Of a stretch of 64,000 bases of DNA, positions 37,311 to 46,932 are shown one piece after another. Made by a program: the position numbers and the translations under genes. A model generated the notes under the pieces. It had not been told where the DNA came from. It did not search any database and was given only the letters and a program-made list of their open reading frames with translations. This DNA is from an uncultured Cellvibrionales bacterium (GTDB taxonomy: Bacteria > Pseudomonadota > Gammaproteobacteria > Pseudomonadales > Dasaniaceae), in contig CAJVZD010000010.1 in assembly GCA_913019905.1 (NCBI GenBank), positions 1-64,000 on the forward strand, in the 5' to 3' direction. Positions within the stretch are counted from its first letter, which is position 1. Every line of letters starts with the position of its first letter.

Positions 37311-38354
37311 TCACCGATAAAACACCCCGTTCAAAAACCTAATCATTACATTGAGTGCTTCGGGGGCATCATCTTCAAAACTAGTGCCCAATAATAGATT
37401 GGACCCCGAATCCAAAAACGCGTGAGATCTTCCTTCATATTCCCAGTACTCGGTGTAATGACCTGCGACAGTCAATTTTTCTCTATATTCTTTAACCGAC
37501 GCCGGTGTAACCAACTCGTCCGCGCTGCCAACTGTCAATAATTGTGGCGGCAGTTTCCGCTCGCTAGCTTGAGGTATATTATAAATGGGAGAGACACCTT
37601 TATAGTGGGCGGAATTGTCGACTACATTAAAATCATCGCCAAAAATTCCCCGCGCCATCGATCCTCCCATTACCCAGAACGGGTTTGTCATTTCTTCAAA
37701 GCCATTGAGGCTACCCTCATAAATATTGAAAGCACCATAGCTCAAAATGGCCGCCTGAACTTCCAAACCGTTCTGATTAGCAATGTCTTCCGCGGTTTTG
37801 CCACTCGGTAGATAGGACGGTGTAAAACCAAGTTCTTTCTCGGAATACAATTCAGAGCTAAGACGATGTCCCATATTCACTACCATGGCAGACAAATGCC
37901 CGCCCGCGCTATCACCGGTTACCGCTATGTTGTCCTTATCACCTCCGTAGCGACTTATATTGTCTTTAACCCACAAGATTGAGCCAAATACATCTTCCAC
38001 TATTTGGTTAAGTTTGACAGTATTACCGTTGTCGACCAACAACCGATAGTTGACGTTGCAGACGACATATTCACTGTTTGTCACTAAATATTTCGACATT
38101 TGATCCATAATGGATTTATCGTTAATTAACCATCCTCCTCCATGGAAAATCACGATGACTGGATAAGTCTCTTTTCCAGTTTTTGGCGTATATATGTCCA
38201 TGGTTAATGGAAAACCATCAGGGGACGCCCACTGCACATCTTTTACCACCGTGTATTTATCCGGGTTATTATTTGCCAGAAGCTCTGGTTTTTCAGCGCA
38301 GGAAGTAATTAGAAAGCTCAAAAAAAGGACGAGTGTTAAATTAATAGTTTTCAT
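37311..38354 (-). CDS. Lipoprotein esterase/lipase, HSL-like alpha/beta hydrolase
   Basis: 347 residues. The signal ends in SFLITSCAEKPE, a lipobox with Cys at about 19, so it is probably a lipid-anchored periplasmic protein. VIVIFHGGGWLINDKS is the HGGG oxyanion motif, and AVTGDSAGGHLSAMVVNMGH the GDSAG nucleophile elbow. The acid is in LTVGSADELVTP and the His in YEGRSHAFLDSGS. These are the markers of hormone-sensitive-lipase-like esterases. It likely cleaves acyl esters. Together with the DUF3089 gene downstream it may form an operon. Confidence 0.92.
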   Translation of the reverse strand: MKTINLTLVLFLSFLITSCAEKPELLANNNPDKYTVVKDVQWASPDGFPLTMDIYTPKTGKETYPVIVIFHGGGWLINDKSIMDQMSKYLVTNSEYVVCNVNYRLLVDNGNTVKLNQIVEDVFGSILWVKDNISRYGGDKDNIAVTGDSAGGHLSAMVVNMGHRLSSELYSEKELGFTPSYLPSGKTAEDIANQNGLEVQAAILSYGAFNIYEGSLNGFEEMTNPFWVMGGSMARGIFGDDFNVVDNSAHYKGVSPIYNIPQASERKLPPQLLTVGSADELVTPASVKEYREKLTVAGHYTEYWEYEGRSHAFLDSGSNLLLGTSFEDDAPEALNVMIRFLNGVFYR

Positions 38355-38532
38355 ACAGAACGAGAAATCACCTATTTCAATTATTTTTATTGTTACTGTT
38401 ATCAGTCGTCGCGGGATAATTACTATGCGATGAATACCGCAGTAGACTACTCACAAGCCGAACTTAAGTCTATAGCAATTGCCTGTCCAGTAATTGCTCA
38501 GCTTCAGTTGGTCCGATTTTAACTCGACAGTG

Positions 38533-38898
38533 CTACGACAACCAATCCAAAGCTTCATCAATATTACTAAACACTTTCGTTTCCCACAACGAAGACATCA
38601 TTTCAGCCTCGTACAAATTGGCCATCACACCGACGTTATCGTCAGAGGCAATGACTGCGGACTTAATTCTTGAGTTAGTTTTTGCTGCGGCATTTGCCAG
38701 TGCAGCTATGCGACGACACTGTTCTATAGAAAGATCTAAATCGACAACCTTACTGAAGTCCCATATTTCACCGCGAATATCATCGAATCGAGAGTTACCA
38801 TGCAAAACGTCCATACACTCAAAAATTTCAGCTCCATCGGTCTCCCCAAAAAAACTAACGATATTGAAAAAATCGCGAACCTGAACTGTATAACCCAT
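38533..38898 (-). CDS. STAS/SpoIIAA-like small protein
   Basis: About 121 residues from the ATG at 38898, preceded by AAGGGA; the frame extends to 38916. IRGEIWDFSKVVDLDLSIEQ and AVIASDDNVGVMANLYEAEM resemble the SpoIIAA-like (YtfJ-type STAS-like) fold seen in many bacteria, with the final EALDWLS typical. Role unknown. It is in the same direction as the dioxygenase gene 64 nt upstream. Confidence 0.65.
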   Translation of the reverse strand: MGYTVQVRDFFNIVSFFGETDGAEIFECMDVLHGNSRFDDIRGEIWDFSKVVDLDLSIEQCRRIAALANAAAKTNSRIKSAVIASDDNVGVMANLYEAEMMSSLWETKVFSNIDEALDWLS

Positions 38899-38961
38899 GA
38901 GCTGTTCCCTTCGCAAAGTGCGTTAATCAAAGCATCTCATCGCACTCAATAATGTAAAAGT

Positions 38962-39657
38962 TTAGACCATTGCCACAAATGTGTGACTTGCCATTCTTAA
39001 GGGTATGGATTGAGCGGGGAAAAATCGCAACTCGACGCAACTTCGCACTTGTGTCATGTGGGAAGTCACATGGGTCCGATGCAACACGTGACTTTTGATC
39101 AGTAAAACGTCTCCCGGTTTCATCACCGGTCTCCAGCGCTGATCGTATGGCCATCGCTTCGAAATTTCATTTTCTTCAAGCGAAGGAAGATCAATCAACC
39201 GGTGATCTGGGTTGGCTACTAATTCTAGTCCAGGAGCTAATTCGCCACAGGCCTGTAGTGGCGCCCAGAGCGTTAACATAGGCACAAGTGCATCGTCGAG
39301 AGACAGTTTTTCATCCGTAAAATCAAAGCCATAAGCACCGTCCTGATGCCAGTTGTGGGGAGCACTGACGGCTGGGCGTAAGCTGGGTGGATACTGTCTG
39401 CGCAGCCACGCCAAGTCGACATCACAGGCCGGAGTCGGACCCAATTCTTCAATGAGATACTCTTTAAGTGAAGCCGTAAAAGCAGCCATTAAAATGGGCG
39501 GGGAAACAACTGAAGGTAACGCGATAGAGCGTGCTGAGGGCAGGTACCGCGCTTCAGTTGGTAAATGGGCTGCGACACTCCACGGCCCCTGCTCGCGGCT
39601 CACTGTATCGATTTCCAGGAACCATTCGTCTGCGGCTATTGCAATGTCCTGTAACAC
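38962..39657 (-). CDS. Phytanoyl-CoA dioxygenase-like Fe(II)/2-oxoglutarate enzyme, start uncertain
   Basis: 231 residues from a GTG at 39657. The iron facial triad is visible as His and Asp in NWHQDGAYGFD and the distal His in IKSHVLHRTHVTS; the 2-oxoglutarate Arg is probably in RSCVELRFFP. Upstream of the GTG the frame stays open for 48 codons to 39801 and reads FIFVHDIEFSTRV, then EFPIYSDFGGTHCLHGAIDA, which looks like the family N-terminus. This stretch has no ATG, GTG or TTG. Either a rare start such as ATT is used or the gene is 5'-damaged. Substrate unknown. Confidence 0.75.
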   Translation of the reverse strand: MLQDIAIAADEWFLEIDTVSREQGPWSVAAHLPTEARYLPSARSIALPSVVSPPILMAAFTASLKEYLIEELGPTPACDVDLAWLRRQYPPSLRPAVSAPHNWHQDGAYGFDFTDEKLSLDDALVPMLTLWAPLQACGELAPGLELVANPDHRLIDLPSLEENEISKRWPYDQRWRPVMKPGDVLLIKSHVLHRTHVTSHMTQVRSCVELRFFPAQSIPLRMASHTFVAMV

Positions 39658-40057
39658 ATCAGCGTCAATTGCACCGTGTAAACAATGCGTTCCACCAAAA
39701 TCGCTATAAATTGGAAACTCCCAGGCTTCAATTATTTGTCTTACCCTAGTTGAAAACTCTATGTCGTGAACAAAAATGAATCTACACCAATGCCGCCAGC
39801 CTTACTAGCAATAAACTTTTCCGAGACTCAGTTCTGCCGTCAATTGCTGCCGAGTAACAGAGTCGGCGTCAATTTGCGCGTCGTCTAAGGGCAGTTTATT
39901 ATTTTGTCCTTTGATCGTCCTGGAGAAAACTTAAGATTCGCAACGTTTAACCAGCATGAGTCCACCGAAAAATACAGCTGACATGAGCCGATAAAACTCA
40001 TGCTGATTTCAGGCATATCGAAGACAGCCCTCAATTAAACCACTCAAGTAGAACGAT
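39658..40057. other. Intergenic region including open 5' extension of the dioxygenase frame
   Basis: The dioxygenase frame remains open on the minus strand to 39801. The rest, to the tandem repeat at 40058, contains no recognised gene or hairpin. Confidence 0.4.
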
Positions 40058-40109
40058 CACGTAAAGCATTCACATAAAGCATTCACATAAAGCACTCACA
40101 TAAAAAAAG
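40058..40109. repeat. 13-bp tandem repeat, about four copies
   Basis: TCACGTAAAGCAT, TCACATAAAGCAT, TCACATAAAGCAC and TCACATAAAAAAA follow one another directly (40058, 40071, 40084, 40097). The array lies past the terminator of the small secreted protein gene. Confidence 0.85.
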
Positions 40110-40222
40110 CAAAGTTATTGTCGAGCGATTGACTGCTGGGTCACTGCAGAAAAGGAAAATAAAGAGTCAGTTGTATTTAGTCTCAAAAATGGCAGTGTTC
40201 GGGATTTGACGGAATTTGGAGA

Positions 40223-40250
40223 CAAAAAAAGAGGCCACATCGACCTCTCT
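40223..40250 (-). terminator. Intrinsic terminator after the small secreted protein gene
   Basis: On the minus strand AGAGG and CCTCT enclose an 11-nt loop and are followed by a run of T. It lies about 30 nt past the stop at 40278. Confidence 0.75.
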
Positions 40251-40277
40251 TTTGCAGCTAACAGTAACGGATAATAC

Positions 40278-40565
40278 TTAGGCGTTAGACATACGATCTT
40301 TATAAGAGCGAACGGCTTCATTAAAACCTTCGCCAACCTTTTTCATTGATTTTACTGTACGGTTATGGTCAATGGTGCTCGAGGCACATTCCAAATAGGC
40401 TTCTGCGGCGGTCATATAAGCATTGACTGCATGTTTGGCTTTAACCATCTGCGCAGTTACGGCTGTTGCTGCATCCGGTAGTGCCGGTGCTGTGGGCTTA
40501 GTGCAAGCTTGCGTCAGGCCAGAAAACAAAACAGTAGATAGTACCAGAGCAGAAACTTTAATCAT
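40278..40565 (-). CDS. Small secreted protein with two Cys, unknown function
   Basis: 95 residues from the ATG at 40565, with AGGA 8 nt upstream; a longer frame to 40598 is less likely. A signal peptide (VLSTVLFSGLTQA) leaves a mature N-terminus CTKPTAPALPDAATA. The motif Cys-x-x-Pro-x-x-Pro, then AVNAYMTAAEAYLECA, is shared with a widespread group of small uncharacterised exported proteins. The two Cys (one at the start, one about 45 residues later) could form a disulfide. It is not a clear lipobox. It is monocistronic with its own terminator. Confidence 0.75.
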   Translation of the reverse strand: MIKVSALVLSTVLFSGLTQACTKPTAPALPDAATAVTAQMVKAKHAVNAYMTAAEAYLECASSTIDHNRTVKSMKKVGEGFNEAVRSYKDRMSNA

Positions 40566-41076
40566 TTTGTAATTCCTATTGGGTGTCCGTGAAACCACGG
40601 TGTTTTGACTCTTCGAGTCATGTTCAGTGTCATTGCATATTTCAGGTGCGCATACTACATAGACTCAAGGGTGGTAGAAATACGTGCGATTACTAGAGAT
40701 GGTAGGGGTTGTTACGTAGAGCACCAAAAACAACGCCGAGAAAACGTTTTGACGCGATAGGGGCATATCTCGGAAATAGTCCTTAGTTAATATCTCGTAC
40801 CTTGTGCTAAATACTAAGTACCTAAACCGCGGACTGAGCTTTGAACATGATGGCATTTTTGAAATCGGTTTTTTCACCGTTTCGATTCTTGGGCTCAATA
40901 CCATAATTCCGACTTCGATCGAGACCACAACACCGAGCCATATAGTTTACAACGCCGAGCAGATATCGTGCTGGCGGACGCAAATAAGCTAACAATTTGG
41001 CAAATACTCATTTTTCAATGCAACGCAGCAAGCTAAAACGAATCTATCAAAACGAAGCATTCAAAAACGAAAGAAT
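40566..41076. other. 511-nt intergenic region
   Basis: Lies between the promoter of the small secreted protein and the sulfatase stop. No gene or terminator recognised. The segment 40804-40992 is open rightward but lacks any family trait. Confidence 0.35.
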
Positions 41077-42753
41077 CTAAAATGTTTTGTAAACAGTATC
41101 GCTTTCCGACCAGCCATATCTTACCGCTTTTACTTCGAGTTTAGCCGAATTTGGCACCGCGATAAGGCTATCGGGTTGATAGGCTAGCCATTGCCCACCG
41201 TCGAACCGGTAACCAATAGAGGAATTCGGCTCGACAGGTATCAGTTTCACCGTACTTTTTCCGATCAATTCTAGTCGAGGCGCAGTCGTTTTTGGTTGTA
41301 TGCCCTGGGGCCAGAACTGTTGAGCTAATTCTAATTCAGATTGATCACTTAAATCACCAACAGTCAGCATACGTTGCTTCAATTGACCGCTAAGGCGAAG
41401 CCTCTCCAATTTATAGTCTGGATTATCAGCCAAATTGTTAACCTCGTGGGGATCATTTTCCAAATCATAAAACTCATGTTCAGGGCGAGGTTGGAACCAG
41501 AATGCCTGTTCATTATTTAATGAACCTTTTTCATACTGTGACCATAAGTCTTCCATGATACTCAGTTGATCGCGATACCTCAGGTGCACAGCGCCTGGCT
41601 TGTCGGGTTGATAGTTGTAAATGTACTTAAAACGATGATCTCGAATTGCCCGCTCTCGGAACGGAAATTCATCCATTCTATCTTTCGCGGCATAGACGTA
41701 ATCACGAACGACTCCTTTATCAAACAGCGTTGTTGTCCCGTGCACATAATCTGGAATTGGCACTCCTGCGACCTGCAAAACCGAAGGCGCAAAATCAACA
41801 AAACTAATCAGGCGGCGATCAATATCCCCATTCTTAAATGCGCTCGGTCGCAGTCGTTCTGGCCAATGGATAATCATCGGGACTTTGAGTCCACTGTCAT
41901 AAAGCTCGCGCTTTCCACGGGGCAAGCCGTCGCCGTGATCTGTGGTCCATATAACAATGGTATTGTCAGCGATATTATCTGCCTGCAATTTTGCGATCAG
42001 ATCTCCAACCTGCTTATCCATCGCATGTATATTGTCATATTGTTGGGCAATTGCCTCCCTTACAATGAGGGTATCCGGATAATAGGGAGGAACAACAACT
42101 TGATCAGCGCTGACGATTTTCTCCAGGCCGCGACTACGGTTTCTCTCAATATTTTTTTGAAATAACTGACTTTCGTGAGTTATCAACAAATTAATTAATC
42201 CATAAAAAGGCTGATCGCTGGCTCTTAAGTTCCAATCAGGGTTAGGACCGTCGTCATCCCAGACGGTAAAAGGGCCACTACCGGACATAATGCTACTAAA
42301 CTGATAATCCAGTTTACGATTAGTAAACGTATAATATCCTGCCCGCCGTAATAATTCGGGATAAGCTTTCACCTCAGGTGGCGGTACCGCGAGATATTTT
42401 TGGCCTTTAAAGTTGCCCGAACGCATATGCTGTCCGCCCAGCGATATCTGGTGCATACCGGTTATATGCGAAGCGCGACTGGGGGCACACACACCAGCGG
42501 TTGTGTATACATTGCTGAAACGCACACCTTGTGCAGCGAGTTTATCCAAATTCGGAGTCACTGCGACAGCATCGCCAAAAGCGCCAACTTTGCTGCTCAT
42601 GTCTTCCGCCATGATAACCAGGATATTCGGTCTTTTTTCTCCAATAGCTGATGGTGTCGGTAACGCGGTTTCTCCAAACGCGAGTACATTTGTGAAATTG
42701 GGTGTAAAACCTAGAGCGAAACCTGAAATGAGTAACATCGCTATTTTATTCAT
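41077..42753 (-). CDS. Exported type I sulfatase
   Basis: 558 residues with a signal peptide (about 1-26). Formylglycine motif C89-A-P-S-R93 in TTAGVCAPSRASHITGM makes it a Cys-type sulfatase needing a formylglycine-generating enzyme. Metal-binding PNILVIMAEDM opens the fold, and IVIWTTDHGDGLPRGKRELY holds the second metal site. The C-terminal part (about 440-558) is beta-rich and ends in a YRFDGGQWLAYQPDSLI segment. The layout resembles heparan-N-sulfatase/choline-sulfatase-type S1 enzymes that act on sulfated polysaccharides of algae or animals, in line with a marine habitat and with the GH3 genes. No anSME or FGE gene is nearby. Confidence 0.92.
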   Translation of the reverse strand: MNKIAMLLISGFALGFTPNFTNVLAFGETALPTPSAIGEKRPNILVIMAEDMSSKVGAFGDAVAVTPNLDKLAAQGVRFSNVYTTAGVCAPSRASHITGMHQISLGGQHMRSGNFKGQKYLAVPPPEVKAYPELLRRAGYYTFTNRKLDYQFSSIMSGSGPFTVWDDDGPNPDWNLRASDQPFYGLINLLITHESQLFQKNIERNRSRGLEKIVSADQVVVPPYYPDTLIVREAIAQQYDNIHAMDKQVGDLIAKLQADNIADNTIVIWTTDHGDGLPRGKRELYDSGLKVPMIIHWPERLRPSAFKNGDIDRRLISFVDFAPSVLQVAGVPIPDYVHGTTTLFDKGVVRDYVYAAKDRMDEFPFRERAIRDHRFKYIYNYQPDKPGAVHLRYRDQLSIMEDLWSQYEKGSLNNEQAFWFQPRPEHEFYDLENDPHEVNNLADNPDYKLERLRLSGQLKQRMLTVGDLSDQSELELAQQFWPQGIQPKTTAPRLELIGKSTVKLIPVEPNSSIGYRFDGGQWLAYQPDSLIAVPNSAKLEVKAVRYGWSESDTVYKTF

Positions 42754-43277
42754 ACAAATACTTCCTCATTAGGAAAAATTACCGACAAAAGTGACGGATG
42801 AACCGGAACTATGCGTACGCTAGGCCTCTGCGCTCACTCCACACGGCTAGGATCAGACTGTCATCAAAGCTTAGGTATTGTTAGCCGGATTCGCCATCCC
42901 AACATTTTTATTAAGCAACGTTGTAAGCTTCTTTCGCGTTTCTCGATGAAGTCAGCGACTTACAAGTGGTCCCTGTTCAAATCGCCACACGGACCGCCCG
43001 TTTAGTTGGAATCGGTGATATCTACAGGAGTCCGTGAGTAAGGCGATTAATCGAAAATATAATGTACTGATCAAACTTTCCTATCATTCCGTATCTACGA
43101 TATTATCACGTACCTGAGCACATAACGGATTAACACATTGTAATCCATCTGTAAGAGTTCTCCGCCATAGGGAAAGTCCAACAATCGACTCCACCCAGCG
43201 GTCAAATAGATCAGTCTCAATGAAAAACTCAACTATTCCGCTATAATTGGATTAGCATAATAAACACGCGAAGTTTT
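42754..43277. other. 524-nt divergent intergenic region
   Basis: Between the sulfatase and the YfiR-GGEEF gene, which point away from each other. It should hold both promoters. TATAAT-like ATTGGATTAGCATAATAAAC near 43246-43265 may be the -10 region of the latter. No gene, RNA or strong hairpin seen. Confidence 0.35.
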
Positions 43278-44879
43278 ATGGTTATATCACATCATCTAAT
43301 AGGAAATTTTGTCGTCAGATTTTCATTGGCCTTAGCTATCTGTATGGCGACGGTATCGCCGTTATCTGCTAAGGAAAATGAACTTACTGCTGCTGAAGCC
43401 AAAGCTCATTATACCTTTGAAATCGCAAAACAAATCATCTGGCCTAACGACGCTGCCATCGATCAATTTGTTGTGGGCATTGTCGGATCCGATCCCGAAT
43501 TAGAAAAGGCCTTCGCAAAACGCAAACTAACAACGGTTAGAGGAAAATCGTTTACATTTGAAACCCTGCCCAACACCACATTAAATTCGGATGTCTACTC
43601 GATTATTTTTATTACCGAAAAAAGCCGTTCTCTCAATAATGTCATATTTTCAAATATCGAAAACACCCTCATTATCACCGATGGAAAAGTCGACAAAGAC
43701 AAACAAATGATTAGCTTGATTTCCTCTTTTCGAAAGATTGAGATTAAACTCAATAGAGACAATCTCCGTCGTCATCAATTTGAAGTGTCGATAAACCTAC
43801 TAGGACTAGCGGGTACTAAAGAAGACTTAACAGAACAGTTGCGTGACGGGGAATTATCTCTAAAGCGATTGCTAAAAGAAAAACAACAAGAAGAAGAAAA
43901 TCTTATAAAACTCAATCAGTTAATGACTAAAAAAAATGATACACTTCTAACAGCTCGAACCGAATTAGACAACAATAGAAGGACATTAAAAGAAAACAAC
44001 CAACGATTGGAATCCCTATCAAAAAAAATAGAAATATCAACTGCCGAAGTCAACAAAAATAGAAAGGACATCACACACCAAAAAAAGCTGCTGAAAGAGG
44101 ATCAGGTAAACGCTGCTGTTAGAGAAAAAGAAATTGACAAACTCGAGGCTAGTATCGAAAAAAACTTATCGATACTCGATAATCAGGTAAACCGTATTAA
44201 GCAGCAAGATGACATTATTGATAGTAGAAATCAAACAATCGGAGCGCAGCGAGGATGGTTGACAGTCACTCTTGTGGTCATAACAATGTTTTTGGTCATG
44301 ACTTATTTTCTCGTAAAAATCAACATTCTGAGGAACCGAGCAAACAAAGAACTGGAGAGTCTTAATTCTCAATTATACGAACTGGCAACGACAGATGGAA
44401 TGACCAAACTGTTTAATCGACGACACTTTATGGAGACAAGCCAGAATGAAATGCTGCGCCAGCAGCGCAAGAAAACAGTCTCCGTGATCCTAATGATTGA
44501 TATCGATAATTTTAAAAAGGTCAATGATACCTACGGCCATGCTGCCGGCGATGAAGTTATTAAGGCCGTCGCAAAAGTGCTAAGAGACTGCTCAAGAACC
44601 TACGACATTGCCGGGAGATTGGGTGGAGAGGAATACGCAATGATGCTGGTCGACTGCGATATGACAGCCGCCTATGAAATAGCTGAAAGACTTTGCAAAC
44701 AAATAGAAAGCATGGAAATAATGTTAGACGGACTCAAAATTAAAATAACCATTAGCATTGGTTTAAGCATGGTAGAAACCGATGATAAAACCATTGAACA
44801 GGTTATTCTGCGTGCAGATAGAGCCCTCTATGAAGCTAAGGAAAACGGTCGAAATCGAGCGGTCGTTTTCATTGATTGA
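43278..44879 (+). CDS. YfiR-domain/GGEEF fusion diguanylate cyclase
   Basis: 533 residues. A signal or anchor (about 8-31) precedes a YfiR/HmsC-like (DUF4154) periplasmic domain (about 37-175) with AHYTFEIAKQIIWPND, VVGIVGSDPELEKAF, and FEVSINLLGLAG. A long coiled coil (about 183-320, rich in E, K, N, L) leads to one membrane span (about 326-346). The GGEEF domain (about 370-530) has GGEEY at 449-453 and the I-site R440-x-x-D443. In Pseudomonas and E. coli YfiR is a separate inhibitor of the cyclase YfiN; here sensor and cyclase are one chain. The coiled coil could transmit the YfiR signal. Cyclic di-GMP output is expected. Confidence 0.9.
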   Translation: MVISHHLIGNFVVRFSLALAICMATVSPLSAKENELTAAEAKAHYTFEIAKQIIWPNDAAIDQFVVGIVGSDPELEKAFAKRKLTTVRGKSFTFETLPNTTLNSDVYSIIFITEKSRSLNNVIFSNIENTLIITDGKVDKDKQMISLISSFRKIEIKLNRDNLRRHQFEVSINLLGLAGTKEDLTEQLRDGELSLKRLLKEKQQEEENLIKLNQLMTKKNDTLLTARTELDNNRRTLKENNQRLESLSKKIEISTAEVNKNRKDITHQKKLLKEDQVNAAVREKEIDKLEASIEKNLSILDNQVNRIKQQDDIIDSRNQTIGAQRGWLTVTLVVITMFLVMTYFLVKINILRNRANKELESLNSQLYELATTDGMTKLFNRRHFMETSQNEMLRQQRKKTVSVILMIDIDNFKKVNDTYGHAAGDEVIKAVAKVLRDCSRTYDIAGRLGGEEYAMMLVDCDMTAAYEIAERLCKQIESMEIMLDGLKIKITISIGLSMVETDDKTIEQVILRADRALYEAKENGRNRAVVFID

Positions 44880-45012
44880 TAGCCTACCTCTCTCTAGCCC
44901 AATGGCAACGATCGCAATCATTTCCACGATCAAATAACTCACCAGATCCTTTGGCTCAAAAGCAAGACAAGATCCGGTTTGAACCTCGACAAAAAATCGC
45001 TAATGAATATTG

Positions 45013-45654
45013 TTAAGTAATACCCAGCTGATCAATGGTCAGCATACCAAACATCACTAATAGCGGCAGAGGTAAAATCGCCAGACAAATCGTCGCCAGA
45101 AATCTCAAAAATGACAGTTCCTGCTTCAAGCCGGCAAGAATGGATATGCCACCACCCCCACCAACCACCCAATTTCCCGGCATATTTAACGTGATGGCAA
45201 TAAGCAAGTACGGGTGAGATTGCATTTTTGACAGAATATGACCTTTGTTGTAGGAAGAGATTGACATCGGATAATGCTGCAACCCCAATCGCCCTACCAG
45301 GAACGCGCTGACCAGACCCACCAGTGTGGCCACGTAAGTCGCGACTATCCCCGGCAAGCCGAACAGAAACATAACAATGAGACCCAGTTCAAGACCCGGC
45401 ATAAATGGAGTAGCCAAGCAAAACGCGTACAATACACTCAGAAAAATAAGATTCGCAGTCGTTGTCGAATTTTGGCTTTGATTTAATAATGTGACTGAAA
45501 TACTGTCTTGCAGGGAAAATATGAACACACCCACAGAGACCAAGAGCACGCATAACAACACTCTCCGAATTCGCCGCATTCGAACAAATAGACGATGGTG
45601 AGGATCACTTGAAGGAGTCATTGGCGTTAACTTAACTAAACCTATATCGATCAA
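45013..45654 (-). CDS. Inner-membrane protein, possibly VTT/DedA-like
   Basis: 213 residues with four to five membrane spans. ATPFMPGLELGLIVMFLFGL followed by PGIVATYVATLVGLVSAFLV resembles the core of TVP38/TMEM64-type (VTT) proteins, where a G-x-E/P pattern sits between spans. Function would be lipid scrambling or an unknown transport. The family assignment is tentative. It converges with the YfiR-GGEEF gene and diverges from the MoxR operon. Confidence 0.65.
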   Translation of the reverse strand: MIDIGLVKLTPMTPSSDPHHRLFVRMRRIRRVLLCVLLVSVGVFIFSLQDSISVTLLNQSQNSTTTANLIFLSVLYAFCLATPFMPGLELGLIVMFLFGLPGIVATYVATLVGLVSAFLVGRLGLQHYPMSISSYNKGHILSKMQSHPYLLIAITLNMPGNWVVGGGGGISILAGLKQELSFLRFLATICLAILPLPLLVMFGMLTIDQLGIT

Positions 45655-45975
45655 AGAGAACCGATAATACGAATAGTTTGGCTCAATGCGAAGACAGCAA
45701 ACCGTAAAATAATCGTGGCCACATTTACATTTCTTTTACAAAGTGTCTTTTTATTGTTCCCCAAGGTTTCTGTAAGCTCCTTCTCTCATCGCCAATGTCA
45801 AACACGGCGCAATGATCGCACGACTTTAGTAAAGATAACGTAAAAATCTGCCATGAAAGCAACAAAATAGGCCATAATATTCTTGGTCAGAGTACTTCAT
45901 CTAGCGATGAAAATCCGCGGGGAAGTCACGAAGGGTACAAGCGTTCAATCATTCACGAACAATAGAAGTTTACCT

Positions 45976-46932
45976 ATGCAACAGATTAAAAAAGATAGTG
46001 AAGACGAATTGTTAGAGTTACTTAACAGCAGCCACCAGGAATTGGCAAGATACTGGCTGGGTAAAGATTTTATTATAGAGCTTCTACTCGCCTCCGTGGT
46101 GGCCAAAGGGCATATACTGGTTGTGGACATCCCGGGTGTTGGTAAGACTACCTTAGCAAAAAATCTCGCTAAAATACTCGGTTTGGATTTCAACCGCATT
46201 CAATTTACTAACGATATTTTGCCCTCAGATATTCTTGGCGGAAATATTTACAATCCTCTCGAAGGTAAATTCTCTTTCGCTCCCGGCGCAATTTTTACTG
46301 ACTTTTTGTTAGCGGATGAAATCAATAGGGCACCCACTCGTAGTCAGTCCGCGTTCTTACAAGCCATGGAAGAAGGTCACGTCGCGATCGATGGCGTCAA
46401 CCATCCTCTCTCGTCACTATTTACAGTGATTGCCACACAAAACCCCATCGATTTCGACAGCACTAACCCACTACCCGAGGCCCAGCTCGATCGTTTTCTT
46501 ACAACGGTTAGTCTCGGATATCCGACTTTGGACGATGAATTTCATCTTCTCAATGATTACAGCAAAACGATACGCAATGAACCGGTCCCGATAATGACTA
46601 AACGCGGTGTCGAACAGTTGCGCGCTGCCTGTGCAGAAGTCTTTTTACACCCCGATCTTTCACGCTACATTGTTGAAATGGCTCGTGCAACCCGCGAAGA
46701 TGAGCAAACAAAACTCGGCATTTCGCCTAGAGGATCCATGCATTTAGCGGCTATGGCCAAAGCCTACGCCTTAGTAAAAGGTCGACGCCAGGTCATACCC
46801 GAAGATATTCAATGTCTGGTACATCCGGTGTGGGATCATCGATTGCTACCTCGGCACGGACGTGACTACGACAGCTCACATGCCCACGAAATCATCGAAA
46901 CTGTATTAAAAAATGTGCCAGTACCCAGATAA
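45976..46932 (+). CDS. MoxR family AAA+ ATPase
   Basis: About 318 residues from the ATG at 45976; the frame is open from 45883. Walker A is DIPGVGKTTLAKNLAKILGL, Walker B is FLLADEINRAPTRSQSAFLQ, sensor 1 is VIATQNPIDFDST, and the lid domain holds GISPRGSMHLAAMAKAYALV. MoxR ATPases act as chaperones that activate metal or membrane complexes with von Willebrand-type partners. The next gene, a DUF58 protein, starts in the stop codon overlap (TAATG), and a transglutaminase follows, so it heads a three-gene operon. Confidence 0.93.
   Translation: MQQIKKDSEDELLELLNSSHQELARYWLGKDFIIELLLASVVAKGHILVVDIPGVGKTTLAKNLAKILGLDFNRIQFTNDILPSDILGGNIYNPLEGKFSFAPGAIFTDFLLADEINRAPTRSQSAFLQAMEEGHVAIDGVNHPLSSLFTVIATQNPIDFDSTNPLPEAQLDRFLTTVSLGYPTLDDEFHLLNDYSKTIRNEPVPIMTKRGVEQLRAACAEVFLHPDLSRYIVEMARATREDEQTKLGISPRGSMHLAAMAKAYALVKGRRQVIPEDIQCLVHPVWDHRLLPRHGRDYDSSHAHEIIETVLKNVPVPR

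Noticed and set aside
40058-40109. Possible CRISPR array
   Set aside because: 13-bp units follow each other without spacers; no cas gene.
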